From Zasmidium citrigriseum (Eukaryota > Ascomycota > Dothideomycetes > Mycosphaerellales > Mycosphaerellaceae), in contig NHNW01000022.1 in NCBI GenBank assembly GCA_002786025.1, forward strand, positions 496,001 through 560,000: a stretch of DNA of 64,000 nucleotides, written 5' to 3'. Positions 1 to 11,129 of the stretch are shown here, in pieces. Each line of letters opens with the position of its first letter. Within the stretch, counting starts at the first letter, position 1. Both the position numbers and the translations under genes were made by a program. A model generated the notes under the pieces. It was not told where the DNA came from. It saw only the letters and a list, made by a program, of their open reading frames with translations, and made no database searches.

Positions 1-1
1 C

Positions 2-1360
2 TCGTGGTACCGCTACGCTCCATTCTCGACACCTGGCGTTAACGCCAATCACGGCGTTGATGCACGCACCCCCGAGGCCGCTAAGATTCTTTTCCAGTCC
101 GCCGTGGAGGGTCATGTACTGGTCAAGAACACCAACAATGCCTTGCCTCTGAAAGCACCGAAGACACTATCGATCTTTGGATATGACGCTATCAGCGGAT
201 TCAACACTTCGAGTTCCGACTCAGCTCTGTACTCCTTGGGCTTGGCAAATACGAAGCAGTACACGAATGGTCAACCCTTTGGAGATATCCAATACATTAT
301 CTTGGCAGGCTCCGTCTCGCAAGGACCTGTTCCAGAGGTTGCTTTCAATGGCACGATGATTACTGGAGCTGGATCAGGAGCCATCACTCCCGCATCAATG
401 GTCTCGCCTCTGGATGCTCTCAAGCGAGAGGCCGCCGTGAGTGGAACAAAGCTGTACACGGACTTTGTTTCACAAGACCCATCGGTGTCTCCTAGTGATG
501 CCTGCTTGGTGTTTATCAACGCTCAATCTTCTGAAGCTGCTGATCGCAGTACGCTCGCAGATGAGTGGTCCGATACGCTGGTCACGAACGTCGCTTCGAA
601 GTGCAGCAACACCATTGTCATCATTCACAACGCCGGCATTCGTCTTGTCGACAGATGGATTGATCATCCCAACGTCACAGCTGCAATCTTCGCTCACCTG
701 CCCGGTGAAGCCTCTGGCGACGCTCTCGTCGAAGTTCTGTACGGTCGTCAATCGCCCTCCGGACGCCTTCCATATACTGTCGGAAAGAATGAGTCTGACT
801 ACGGAATGCTGCTGGAGCCTACACAGCCGGATGCGCAGAACCCTCAGTACTCGCAGTCGAACTTCACCGAGGGTCTTTTCATTGACTACCGACATTTTAT
901 GAAGAACAACATCACTCCTAGATTCCCTTTCGGATACGGCCTGAGCTATACGACTTTCTCGTACTCAAACCTCAGCATCTCCAAGACTTCCGGTGCCGAC
1001 TGTTCACTCGCTCCACCAGACATGGATCAAGCTCCATCCGAAGGTGGATTGGCAAGTCTCTACGACATCATTGCTACAGTATCTGTCTCCGTCACCAACA
1101 CTGGAAGCGTCGCCTCAGCAGAGGTTGCGCAGATGTATCTGGGCATCCCGAACAGCGGCGTCTTGCGCGCTTTGAGAGGCTTCGACAAGCACTGGTTGCA
1201 ACCTGGCGAATCGATGGAGTATATGTTCCCGTTGAGGAGGAGGGATTTGAGCAATTGGGATACGGGCATGCAGCAGTGGATGATGCAAGAGGGAGACTAC
1301 CAGGTCATGGTTGGTAAGAGTGTGTTGGACTCGCAGTTGGAGGGGACATTTTCTGTGTAG
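2..1360 (+). CDS. GH3 beta-glucosidase, C-terminal part (5' end outside window)
   Basis: The frame is open from base 2 to the stop at 1360 (about 452 residues), so the catalytic (beta/alpha)8 half of the protein lies left of the window. What is visible is the GH3 C-terminal alpha/beta sandwich (LVKNTNNALPL near the start, then a run of N-glycosylation sites) and, from about residue 300, a fibronectin-III-like domain introduced by the typical FPFGYGLSYTTF motif. Family knowledge: such proteins hydrolyse beta-glucosides such as cellobiose and are normally secreted. The nucleophile Asp and the signal peptide cannot be checked here. No intron is seen in this part. Family assignment is strong; substrate is inferred. 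Confidence 0.93.
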   Translation, partial: SWYRYAPFSTPGVNANHGVDARTPEAAKILFQSAVEGHVLVKNTNNALPLKAPKTLSIFGYDAISGFNTSSSDSALYSLGLANTKQYTNGQPFGDIQYIILAGSVSQGPVPEVAFNGTMITGAGSGAITPASMVSPLDALKREAAVSGTKLYTDFVSQDPSVSPSDACLVFINAQSSEAADRSTLADEWSDTLVTNVASKCSNTIVIIHNAGIRLVDRWIDHPNVTAAIFAHLPGEASGDALVEVLYGRQSPSGRLPYTVGKNESDYGMLLEPTQPDAQNPQYSQSNFTEGLFIDYRHFMKNNITPRFPFGYGLSYTTFSYSNLSISKTSGADCSLAPPDMDQAPSEGGLASLYDIIATVSVSVTNTGSVASAEVAQMYLGIPNSGVLRALRGFDKHWLQPGESMEYMFPLRRRDLSNWDTGMQQWMMQEGDYQVMVGKSVLDSQLEGTFSV

Positions 1361-1834
1361 ACGAGCGGTACGTTGACCTAATTTCTAATGGATTGTTGAC
1401 AACATCGACGGATAAGCGGAAAAACATCGGATAAATCACATGCCGATTATAGATGTCTGCCACCGGACTGTCCTCCCTTCTGTTCGGACCGAACTACGCT
1501 TTTATAAATCAAGGATGTGCTCATACATTGGAGATGGATCTTTGCCATTGTTGCGATCAAATCTGATCCAATGCCTTGGCCATACCCCTCCTCTGATACC
1601 CGGAATGCGCTCCAGAAGAGCTGACCCTCGTACAGCTACCCCACTCATCAATGGATTTGCAAGCAAGTCTCTGACATGCCACCTCCGACGAAACGCTCAT
1701 ACATACCCATTGGAGCGGGGACAGCGTAGAGCTGCTGATGAATCGATGTAATACCCGGCAAGTATAAATACCCTTTCCTCATGCTTTCTTCTGTTACACA
1801 ACATCAGTCTCCACTTCCTTGAAGATTCATCAAA
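1361..1834. other. Intergenic: GH3 3' end and reductase promoter
   Basis: There is no convincing gene here. A TATA-like box (tataaata, 1763-1770) lies 65 bases before the ATG at 1835 and probably belongs to that gene. Confidence 0.5.
1763..1770 (+). promoter_or_regulatory. TATA-like box of the PRISE reductase gene
   Basis: The sequence tataaata lies 65-72 bases upstream of the ATG at 1835 and is followed by a pyrimidine-rich stretch. Position and sequence fit a fungal TATA element; this is inferred. Confidence 0.4.
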
Positions 1835-3255
1835 ATGGGCTCCGAAACCCGACCCCTTCAAACAAAAGGCATCTTCCGCAACCTCCCCACTTTCGACCCA
1901 TCCATCAAAAACAAAGTCGCCCTTGTCACCGGCGCCAATGGCATTTCCGGGTTCCATACCATGCGCGTGCTCCTGGAGAGTCCGGAGCGATGGACGAAAG
2001 TTTGGGCTGCGAGTCGAAGGCCTCCTCCCCCGGAGATGCTCGATCTCTTGCCCAAGGAGGCACGCTCGAGAGTTGAGCATGTAGCTTGTGATTTTTTGTC
2101 GAAGCCGGAGGAGATCGCGGAGAAGTTGAAGGAGAAGGGCGTGACGGCGGATGCGGTTTTCTTTTATTCGTATGCGCAGCCGGCGCCGAAGGGGAGTGCG
2201 TGGAGTAATGCGCAGGAGTTGTGCGATGTTAATGGTACGTTAAGATGGCAATAATGCTGTTCTGAAGGGTAATGAGCTGATTTTGAGCAGGCGCTCTTCT
2301 TGACAACTTTCTTGGAGCCCTCGATATTGCGGGAATCAAGCCCTCGCGCTTCCTCCTCCAAACCGGAGCGAAGAACTACAACGTCCACCAAGGCCGAGCC
2401 CGAATGCCATTCATCGAATCCGAAGGTCGAACGAACGTCGAGCCAAACTTCTACTATCCGCAAGAAGACTCCCTCTGGAAATGGTGCAAAGACCACGGCA
2501 CCTCATGGAATGTGATCTGTCCAGCTTGGATCATCGGCGCCGTCAACAACGCGGCCATGAATGCTCTGCACCCGTTCGCTGTCTACGCTGCCGTCCAGGC
2601 TCATAAAGGCCAGAAGATGGAGTTTCCCGGCACGTTGGATACTTGGTTGAATCAAACGGAGCACAGTACGGCTTACCTGACAGGGTACTTGAGTGAATGG
2701 GCGGTTTTGGAAGATAAGTGCAAGGACCAGAAGTTCAATGCTTCGGATACTTGTCTTGTGGCGAATAATCGCTTGTGGCCGGAGGTTGCCAGGTGGTATG
2801 GTACGACGTCTGTCGAGCAGCCAGGTGAGCCGACAAAATCAGAGATGCCCATGAACTAGGATCGCTGACGAGCAACAGAACTCGACGAATCCAAAATCAC
2901 AACCATCACCCCCGAACCAGGCCCCTCTCCCCTAGGCTACGGGCCTCCCCAACCCATCCGCTTCGCCTGGTCCTTCCAAGACTGGGCGTCCAAACCCGAG
3001 AATCAACAAGCCTGGCAAGAGATCATGAAGAAGCACAATTTGACCGACAACCCGTTCAAAGACGTCAAAGCCGGCTTTGAGTTCGGCGACATGGCGGCGA
3101 ATCCTTTTGGCTTTTTGAGTATGAATAAGGCGAGGACGTTTGGGTGGAATGGGCATGTGGATACCCATGAGAGTTTGTTTATGGCGTATAGTGAGATGAG
3201 CAGGATTGGTATGTTGCCGCCGCCGGTTGTGGAGAGGGCGAGGCCTTGTGTTTGA
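1835..3255 (+). CDS. PRISE-family (progesterone 5-beta-reductase/iridoid synthase-like) SDR
   Basis: Three exons fit: 1835-2234, 2291-2824 and 2879-3255 (436 residues), with introns of 56 and 54 nt and consistent frame. The N-terminus has a Rossmann motif of the extended SDR type (ALVTGANGISG, about residues 29-39). Exon 2 carries the block LLQTGAKNYNVHQG and, further on, EPNFYYPQEDSLW, which is characteristic of the PRISE group of NAD(P)H-dependent enone reductases. There is no signal peptide, so the protein is probably cytosolic. In fungi such proteins occur both in primary metabolism and in secondary-metabolite clusters; the substrate is unknown. The neighbouring hydroxyacid enzymes suggest a shared oxidoreductive pathway, which is inference only. 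Confidence 0.88.
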
Positions 3256-3395
3256 AGGGTGAGTGAAAAAGTGGAAACGTCTAAGGCTGACAATCAAAGA
3301 ACGCTAGGGCAATTGTTGTCCTGCCAAGGCCATTATTCTGGGCCTGATTCAAGAGCTTTCACGAGGTTATCTACCATTGTCCTAACAAGATCTGG

Positions 3396-4895
3396 CTAGA
3401 GTCTGGGCGTCCCAGTAGACCTATCTCCAAGCCGTACTAAAGATCCGTCCGCCGCGACTCTTGCCAGGAAGTGGGGTCCAATCTGATTTACATTTCTCGC
3501 ACCTGCCATAACCATGGTTGAATAGAACTCGTCGTAGAGGAGCTTCAAGGCAAGACTGACCCCCTTCTCGCCGTTGTACTGTCTCGGTCAGCAAACGTCT
3601 GGCTAATGGACGAATGGTAATATGGGCTCACCCCCAGACCCCAGAGAGCTATTCGTCCTACGAAGCAGAAATCCGCTCCAAGAGCAAGGGCTTTGAAAAT
3701 GTCACTACCACGGCGAATGCCACCGTCGAAGTGCACAGGAACTCGACCACGGACGGCTTTCACCACGCTGGGCAGGGCTTCTAGGGTGGGAGAAATGCCG
3801 TCGAGCTGACGGCCTCCATGGTTCGACACGATGATGCCGTCAACACCGGCTGAAACCGCGAGATCAGCGTCTTCGGGATCCATGACTGGCGCAACATCGT
3901 CAGCCAAGCATGAAAGAGAAGGACATTGGGTTTTGGCGTGCCACAGCCTTACCTCCTTTGACCCAGATCTGCATGCTCGAGTTCTTTTTGAACCATTTGA
4001 TCTTCTGCCAGGTCATACCTCGGTCTGGGCGGGTCTCTCATCAACTCCGTTCGATGACATTAGATGTACGACACCGAGCTCACCATATCGAAAGCGAGGG
4101 TCTTGAACTCCCCCAAAAGTGGCTTCGGGTGGGAGGTTCGGGATCGTCAGCCCGTCCGGCACACCAAAGTTGTTGCGGAATTCGTTGAACCTCCTCCCGA
4201 GAATGGGAAGGTCGACGGTGACCCATAGGGCTCTCGCACCGGCCGCTACTCGAGTAGTCAGTGGCTGGGGAATGGACAGCTCTAGGACTCTCGACCTGAC
4301 CTTCTGCCTTGCGAATGAGGTAGAGGTTGGCCTCATCGTCCGCCATGACACTCAGCTGCATGGCGTAAGGGGTGCCGGACTTTCGGCCCTGTGCGATTAC
4401 TTCTTCCACCGGTGTATTTGCGAAACTCGACAGGCACATGGGAATTCCGGCATGGGCTGCAGCTCGGGATACACCGAGTTCGCGGTCGGCATGGGCCACG
4501 CCATGGACACCGGTGGGGGAGAAACCAAGTGGCATTGCCGTCTGGCGATGAATCGTCTTAGCCTGGCCACTAGGTCCGGCCACACAGGCAAATAGCTCTC
4601 ACCTGAAACCCCCAACAGGACGAAGACGCATCCACCTGACGGACATCCTTCATCACCCGCGGGAGCAGTCGATATCGATCAAACGCCGAGCAGTTCTCTT
4701 TCGTCCTACCACGCGTGAGAACACTCTTTGTCCGCAGTTGAACGTCAGTTTAGGGGGCAGTACGTACGTGATCATATCGTTGGCGCCGCCTGCGATGTAC
4801 TCCCTTGCAGTCTTGGACAGCTTTTCATTGCTGGCATCGATGAGATCGGCTATGCAGAGAACATCTACGTTCTCGGCTTGCTGGCGTCCGGCCAT
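3396..4895 (-). CDS. FMN-dependent alpha-hydroxyacid oxidase/dehydrogenase (glycolate/lactate oxidase family)
   Basis: Seven exons join in one frame: 4768-4895, 4603-4705, 4301-4541, 4084-4245, 3953-4024, 3632-3885 and 3396-3578 (380 residues, the usual size of the soluble family). All introns are GT-AG and short. Signatures in order: YIAGGANDMIT, RAAAHAGIPMCLSS, PYAMQLSVM, ALWVTVDLPILGRR, MQIWVKGVM (lysine of the flavin site) and SNHGGRQLDG (catalytic His). The later VHFDGGIRRGSDIFKALALGA binds the FMN phosphate. No cytochrome b5 domain is present, unlike yeast cytochrome b2. It oxidises an L-2-hydroxyacid to a 2-oxoacid; the acid is not predictable. The start at 4895 (MAGRQQAEN) is preferred over an in-frame ATG at 4970. 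It is divergent from the D-2-hydroxyacid dehydrogenase. Confidence 0.9.
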
Positions 4896-5439
4896 GGTCA
4901 CGCAGATGGAAGAATGCAAGACAAGAGTCTGCGAGGCGTTCCTATTTTGACGTCCCGCAAACGTTGACAAACGTCAGAGGATGGAACTCGGTTTCACCAG
5001 TTTCCATGACGGAGTCTTTAACGTGATTGACCGAGTCGATCGCATATTGCCGATACGGTTATCAGGCCCTGGAGTATAGTATCCTCCTGGTGAGCTTTCG
5101 CCGAAGCTGACTCGGCCCAGAGTTGCCCCTCATCGAAGGCGCGCAGGCCGTGACCGTGACCTCCCCGACGTTGCCGATTGTCACGGATCTACTTCGAACA
5201 CCATTGCGTTTTATCATACTTCATGGTGGAGACGATCACGAGGATGCAGAACGAACCATTCGTCAAGCATTGGCACAAGACGAGTTCGCGGCCCCAGCTA
5301 TGCCAGGGCCGAGTCATCTCCTTCGGCCGACGATAAAGCACAACAGGTTCAGACATGATCATCAGCATCGTTCTCCCCAACTCGAAGAAAATCTACCGCA
5401 CGACATCGAAAGCCGCAAATAGAACGACAACGGAGCACA
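4896..5439. other. Divergent promoter between the two hydroxyacid genes
   Basis: This 544-base stretch separates the starts of the flavin-dependent L-hydroxyacid enzyme and the NAD-dependent D-hydroxyacid enzyme. The open frames in it are short and unlike any family I know. No clear binding site was recognised. Confidence 0.5.
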
Positions 5440-6657
5440 ATGGCCTCCGAAGTACTGTTGATTCTGATGCCATGGACGGCCCCCGAGCGCTGGCTGGATG
5501 GGTTACGAGAGGCGAGTCCTAATCTTCGAATCGAGGCACGTCGTATTGAAATGTACAACACGGAACTGCCAAAGGACCTTGCGGCAGAGACCCTGCGGGA
5601 AGTCACCGTCTTATACACATGGAAGACCTTCCCGACCAAAGAGCAGTGTCCGAACCTCAAATACGTGCAGCTGTTTAGCGCTGGGGCTAATCAGATCTTG
5701 AATCTGCCGCTCTTTGCTCAGACGGAAGTTGCGTTCTGTACCTCTAATGGAGTTCATCCGTGAGTCCATTGTTAATAGAGAGAGAACGGTTCTCCCTTCT
5801 AACGGTGCTCGTAGGCCACAGATCGCGGAATGGGTCTTTGCTACCTTTCTTGCATTCCAGCATCATTGTACGTCGGATCATTCCCCTCTGGAGCTCGTGA
5901 GTGAGGACTGACAGCGCTCAAAAGTACCACACTACCTCGAAAACCAGAAGAAGAGCCTGTGGATCGACCCACCGACGGACGAGGATACGGAAGATGCAGT
6001 TGGCCTGAGAGTGTAAGATCTCCTGCCGCCTTGGAGTAAATGTATGACTCACGGCGAGACAGGGGCATTCTTGGCTACGGTAACATCGGCCGTCAGGTCG
6101 CCCGCGTAGCCAAAGCGTTCGGCATGGACGTCTTCGCATTCACCCTCCACGAGAAAAAGACGGCGGAATCGCGCAGGTTGACAGGCTTCACCGAGCCCGG
6201 CCTCGGAGACGAAGAGGGACGGTTCCCATCCAAGTGGTTCCACGGACCGGGCCAGCTCAACGACTTCCTCGCCTCGGATCTCGACCTCCTGGTCATCACC
6301 CTGCCCTCGACGCTGGCCACGAATAACATGCTTTCGAAGGAGCAATTCGCCCTGTTGGGCAAGAAGAAGACATATCTCAGCAATGTCGGCCGAGGCACGG
6401 TGGTGAACACCGACGACCTGGTCCACGCCCTGGATGCCGGACAAATCCGCGGCGCTGCGTTGGATGTGACGGAGCCGGAGCCACTGCCTGCAGACCATAA
6501 GCTGTGGGGATACGACAATGTGATCATCACGCCGCATTGTGCGGGCAACTCCAATCATTTCAACGAGCGGACGACCAAGATCCTGGAGTATAATTTGAGA
6601 CGCCTCCATCGGGGGGAGCAATTGGTGAACAGGGTCGACAAAGAGCTGGGATACTGA
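5440..6657 (+). CDS. D-isomer-specific 2-hydroxyacid dehydrogenase
   Basis: Four exons fit: 5440-5759, 5815-5867, 5925-6012 and 6063-6657 (351 residues). The NAD-binding fold starts with GILGYGNIGRQVA. The catalytic Arg lies in NVGRGTVVNTDDL, the acidic partner in ALDVTEPEPLP and the catalytic His in IITPHCAGN, all in canonical order. The family reduces 2-oxoacids to D-2-hydroxyacids or the reverse, in the cytosol. The first about 110 residues (TWKTFPTKEQCPNLKYVQLFSAG) resemble the substrate domain. The enzyme faces the flavin-dependent L-hydroxyacid oxidase across a 544-base promoter, so the two could interconvert D and L acids through one oxoacid; that is inference. Its 3' end converges with the Myb gene. 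Confidence 0.9.
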
Positions 6658-7070
6658 GGGAAGGGAGCGTGTGCATGGTACCAGCTTGTCTTCAACACTC
6701 AGTGTGCAACGAAGGAAGTGATTGTTGCTTCTTTGAAGCATGGACCGGTCTTTGTTCGAGCTGGGGAGACAAGTTAGGCGCATTGTAGATACGATATGCA
6801 AGATCAGATGTGACTTTTCCACATGCCTCGAGTGTGTGATATGGGAGTGTAGTCGTGAGCGTGTCAGTGCTGCACTCTCTCTACACTTGTTGGAGACTCC
6901 GCAATGGTCCCCGGCTGATTCGATTTGGATTTGGGAGACCTATGTAGGCGTGTTGGTTGAAAGTTCGAGCGAGATCGAGAAACTTGGTGTGACGAAGTCG
7001 CAATGTAGTGATAACAGTGATGCATTGAAAAGTTCCTGCTGCGACAGCGTCATCAATGCTTTATCTTCTT
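6658..7070. other. Intergenic between convergent genes
   Basis: This is 3' flanking DNA of the dehydrogenase and the Myb gene. I see no gene or repeat. Confidence 0.5.
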
Positions 7071-8315
7071 TCAAGTGTTTCCGCTGATGCCCCGACCCAC
7101 ATTCATATTCGCATGATCCGCAGGTGGAAAACCGACATGGTTGGAATCGTTGTGGTCATAGTGGTGATAATAGTGATGGTAGTAATGGTGATGATGGTGC
7201 ACATGGATCTCTTTGGAGATGGATTGCTGCCTTCCAAGTACGTCGTTCGCAGGCTCAGGCGGCCCAGCTTGCAGGGCAAGATCCGAGAATGCGGCGTCAT
7301 CTACCAGACTGTGACTCAGCGAGCTGCTGTTAAGAAGTGAAGAGTTTGGTATGGCGCCATGAGCTCCAGTCGCAGACGGTGGGATCGATAGCGGGTCAGC
7401 TTGGCTGCCGGAGTGATTGAGGGGAAACGAGTTCTCCTGCATGTTGGCTAAATCGAGAAATGGCTGTACGGTAAGTTCGGTCGGCTGTTCATCTCCTAAC
7501 GAGGTCGAAGGAACAGATGTTCCATCGCCATAAGGCTCGGAAGCCGACATGAGACCTGCGTCGCCCCATGATTGGGAAAATTGATCCAGCCAATCGTCCA
7601 CACTGCATTCATGTGGGTCCGGGAGACAGCTTAATTCCTGCACACTATCCTCGCCCGCGTTGGAAGCATCGGACGTCGGTGGACCGGACGTGGGCGTGCG
7701 TTGGTCTGTTCGAGGGCTGGGGCTGTTGGCGTGCTTCTTCCGCTTCTTCGCGCGGCTACACAAGGCACGCCAACGATTCCGACAAGTGAGCGGTGGTCTT
7801 CCCGGAAGCTCGGTGGCAATGGCGGCCCAGCGGTGTCCCAGGATAGAAACTTGCGAGGACAAGATGTTGTCCTCCGCCTGCGACCACGCGGAGAGCCGAT
7901 TGGAGACGGCCGGGGCAAGCACCTGAGTATATCGTTTGGCGACTTGGTCGTCCTTGCGGCCTTGCAGTAGCATGGCGATGTCCGCCCAGGCGGGACCCAG
8001 GTGTGCGTAGGCGTCTTGGATGATCTGGTCTTCCTCAGCCGTCCAGCGGCCCTTGCGCAGGGCGGGATCCAGCGACCAGAACCAGCGCTTGCGGCAGTCT
8101 TTGCTGGTGCGGCCAGGCAGGCGCGCTGAGATGGTGGCCCATTTGCTCTCAGAAGGACGCCCTCGGCGACAACCATGACGCTCCACGAGGCTCACGAGCA
8201 GCTCATCCTCGGCCTGCTGCCACGCACGGCGTTTGTGGGCGGCCGGCGGCAGCACTGCTTGCACTGGCGACGAGGCTGCCGATGTCGTGTTGGCTGACGA
8301 GGCTGTCAATGCCAT
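7071..8315 (-). CDS. Three-repeat Myb (SANT) DNA-binding protein with His/Tyr-rich tail
   Basis: A single 414-residue frame. Three Myb repeats follow each other: about residues 28-82 (RAWQQAEDELL ... CRKRWFWSL), 88-135 (KGRWTAEEDQII ... VAKRYTQV) and 141-188 (LSAWSQAEDNIL ... CRNRWRAL), each with regularly spaced tryptophans or aromatic substitutes. A basic stretch (RAKKRKKH) follows and could be a nuclear signal. The middle is Ser/Pro/acid-rich, as in activation regions. Near the C-terminus lies a histidine/tyrosine tract encoded by an imperfect CAT/CAC/TAT/TAC repeat. It is a likely nuclear transcription factor. It is divergent from the amine oxidase gene across 416 bases, so it may control its neighbours (inference). 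Targets are unknown. Confidence 0.85.
   Translation of the reverse strand: MALTASSANTTSAASSPVQAVLPPAAHKRRAWQQAEDELLVSLVERHGCRRGRPSESKWATISARLPGRTSKDCRKRWFWSLDPALRKGRWTAEEDQIIQDAYAHLGPAWADIAMLLQGRKDDQVAKRYTQVLAPAVSNRLSAWSQAEDNILSSQVSILGHRWAAIATELPGRPPLTCRNRWRALCSRAKKRKKHANSPSPRTDQRTPTSGPPTSDASNAGEDSVQELSCLPDPHECSVDDWLDQFSQSWGDAGLMSASEPYGDGTSVPSTSLGDEQPTELTVQPFLDLANMQENSFPLNHSGSQADPLSIPPSATGAHGAIPNSSLLNSSSLSHSLVDDAAFSDLALQAGPPEPANDVLGRQQSISKEIHVHHHHHYYHHYYHHYDHNDSNHVGFPPADHANMNVGRGISGNT
7143..7206. repeat. Trinucleotide-like repeat coding for His/Tyr tract
   Basis: On the plus strand this is an imperfect run of gtg/gtc/ata/atg triplets. Read on the minus strand it encodes the His/Tyr/Asp tract in the C-terminal part of the Myb protein. 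Tracts of this kind change length by slippage. Confidence 0.6.
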
Positions 8316-8731
8316 TCTTGATGGGCGAGGCTGACGATGTCACGTTGATGAACGAGGCTGCGGTGCCAATGGCCATGTTGTTGGTGGTGGGGTGAGCATG
8401 GATCCCAGAGCACGTGACATCAAACATCGGGCACTGACGGCAACGGTTGGCTGACTCGGCCCTGGGGCACATTGGTGGCCAAGCAACCCATCGTCCTCGC
8501 CCTATCTACCGCCATCGCCATCACCCTCCCAATCCGCGAGACATACTGACCGACATCCAGCATGACGGCGTGCAGCAATGTCGGAATCCCTGGAGAGCGG
8601 AGTGGTCCCCTTTCCGTCTCAGCCCTTCCCATCACTCGGCTCCTCTGCACAAAAGAAGAGTCGCCGCTAGATAATGGCCTCGACTCGAATCATTTCGTGA
8701 TCATCATTAAGTCGTTCCACTTGCCTTCACA
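8316..8731. other. Divergent promoter between Myb gene and amine oxidase
   Basis: 416 bases separate the two start codons. There is no convincing coding sequence and no motif I can name with confidence. Confidence 0.45.
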
Positions 8732-11129
8732 ATGTTGCACCCTCTCGATCCCGCTCAGCCAGAGGAACTCACCTTCGCTGCCAATTTGGTGAAGAAGTCT
8801 TTTGGAGATGTGCCGCTTCACTTCAAAGCTGGCGGCCTCGAAGAGCCGGTCAAGCGCGACCTGCTCGTTTACCTCGACGCCGAACATCGTGGCCAGCCGT
8901 TACCGTCCATTCCTCGTCGCATCTTTCTCATGTGGTACATCAAGCGTAGCCCCAGGCTGTTCGAGGCCATTGTCGATGTCACCAACGGCCGAATCGTGCA
9001 CCAGCTCGAGCTCCCTCGCGACTATCATGGTCCCGTCGATCGCACTGAGTTGAAGGAAGCCGCTGATACGGTCATGGCCAACGAAAGCGTCCAGACGGAA
9101 TTCAAACGCCTGCAAATTGACCCACGCAATGTGGTCCTCGATCCATGGGATTACGGTGTCGATGGCGAGGAGACGCAGGAGCGCCACACACAGGTCTTCC
9201 TCTACATGAAGAACCCAGAGAATAATGACGCCGACTCAAACCACTACGCCTTCCCTCTAGACTTCATGGTCGTTGTCGACCTCGTTGCGATGAAGGTCAA
9301 GAAGATCGTCCGCATTCCCACGGGCAGTGATGAGAAAGCCACAACTGGCGAGGACGTCATCCATCGCAAGACGGCCCCCGAGGAGCCCGAGTACGACCAC
9401 AAACTTCAGAAAAGGGCGCCGAGGGAAACGCTGAAGCCATACAATGTCGTTCAGCCAGAGGTAATGAAACGTCGCTGTTCCACAAACTCCAAGCGTCTGA
9501 GCGTGGAACTAACGACAGTCTAGGGAGCCAGCTTCACTGTCGACGGCCACTTGATTGAATGGGAAGGCTGGAGATTCCGCGTCGGATTCAATTGGCGAGA
9601 AGGTGAGTCGCTGGTGGCTTTCATCAACCACATGGACTAACATATGACCAGGCTTGACTTTGCATGACCTTTGGTTCCAAGGCAGAAGTGCCTTCTACCG
9701 CCTGTCCCTCGCTGAGATGTTCATTCCTTACGGTGATCCGCGCAACCCCATCTATCGCAAGGGTGCGTTCGATCTGGGCAATGTTGGTGCGGGGATGACC
9801 GCAAACAACTTGCAGCTGGGCTGCGACTGCCTTGGAATGATCCATTACTTCGGGGGCCATGTGCTGGCTGTCGACGGCTCTCCGGCCCCGCGCCCAAATG
9901 CCATCTGCGTTCACGAAGTCGACAACGGCATCCAATGGAAGGTATGGTGCCATTGAGAGACGCATACGATTCTCTTTACTTTCTGACACATTCTCTCACA
10001 GCACACGAATCATCGTACTGGAAAGAGTGTTGTCGTACGTAAGCGTCAGCTGGTTTTGCAGACGATCCTGACGTGAGTGTTCCCCCCAATGGTGCTTATC
10101 TCGCGTTGCTGACCCCTTGTCACTGCATAGTGTCGCCAACTACGAGTATATTCTGGCGTGGGTTCTCGATCAGTCGGGCGAGATCACCTTCGAAACGCGG
10201 GCTACCGGCATTTTGTCCACCCAGCCTTCCCAGAAAGATGCCCGGGTGCCATGGGGCACTCTCGTAGCGGACGGAGTTATGGCTCCGTACCATCAACACC
10301 TCTTCAATATCCGAATCGATCCTGCCGTAGGGGGTCACGACAACACATTCGCTTATACCGACTCTGTGCCAATGCCTTGGGACGAGAAACTCAACCCGTT
10401 GGGTACGGGCTATATCACTCAAGAGACACAAGTACTGCGAGCTGGCCCAGTGGAGGATGACTACACTAAAGGACGAGTGTTCAAGATCTTAAACGAGTCC
10501 CAGACCAACCCTGTCTCTTTGACGCCAATTGGTTACAAGCTTGTCCCTATCCGATCTCAGGTACGTCTTTCCAAAAGATGCCCCTCTAGACCAACAAGAC
10601 ATTCAGGGTTGACGTTGCACAGATGCTCCTCGCCCAGCCTGGCTCATGGCACTGGCGACGTTCAGAATTCGCCGAGCAGCCCATCTGGGTGACCAAATAC
10701 AAAGAGCGGCAATTGTTCCCCGCTGGCGACTACACGAATCAATCGATCGGAGGCACTGGCATCAAATCCTGGTTGCACGACCGAGAAAATATAAAGGACC
10801 AGGACATAGTCGTCTGGCATACGTTCGGCCTCACGCACAACCCCCGGGGTAAGTCTGAATGTCAACATCTGGACTCTCTTTGGAAGCACCACGCTAATTA
10901 TTGATTCTCTCCCACAGTTGAAGACTTCCCGGTGATGCCGGCGGAGATTGCTCAGGTTCATCTCAAGCCTTACAACTTTTGCCTGTACAATCCGACCAAT
11001 GACGTGCCCCCATCGACGCAAGCATTCAACCGCAGCACGCAGTACAGCCAGACGAACGGCAACGGCACCACTGATTTACCTAGCCGATGCTGTGGCTCTA
11101 CCGGCGAGCAGGTGAATGGACACGCCTGA
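8732..11129 (+). CDS. Copper-containing primary amine oxidase
   Basis: Seven exons fit: 8732-9460, 9524-9602, 9652-9941, 10002-10072, 10131-10560, 10623-10848 and 10918-11129 (678 residues). The topaquinone precursor Tyr is in TVANYEYILAW (about Tyr394). The copper ligands are the two His of PYHQHLFNIR (about 444 and 446) and a third in LTHNPRVEDFPVMP (about 605). NNLQLGCDCLG is also typical. The reaction oxidises a primary amine to aldehyde, ammonia and hydrogen peroxide. No signal peptide is seen, and the C-terminus (NGHA) is not a canonical peroxisomal SKL signal, so location is open. It follows a divergent Myb gene and is followed by an amino-acid permease, which fits use of amines or amino acids as nitrogen source. 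Confidence 0.94.

Noticed and set aside
6049..6822. 257-codon minus-strand frame
   Set aside because: Antisense shadow of the D-2-hydroxyacid dehydrogenase last exon.
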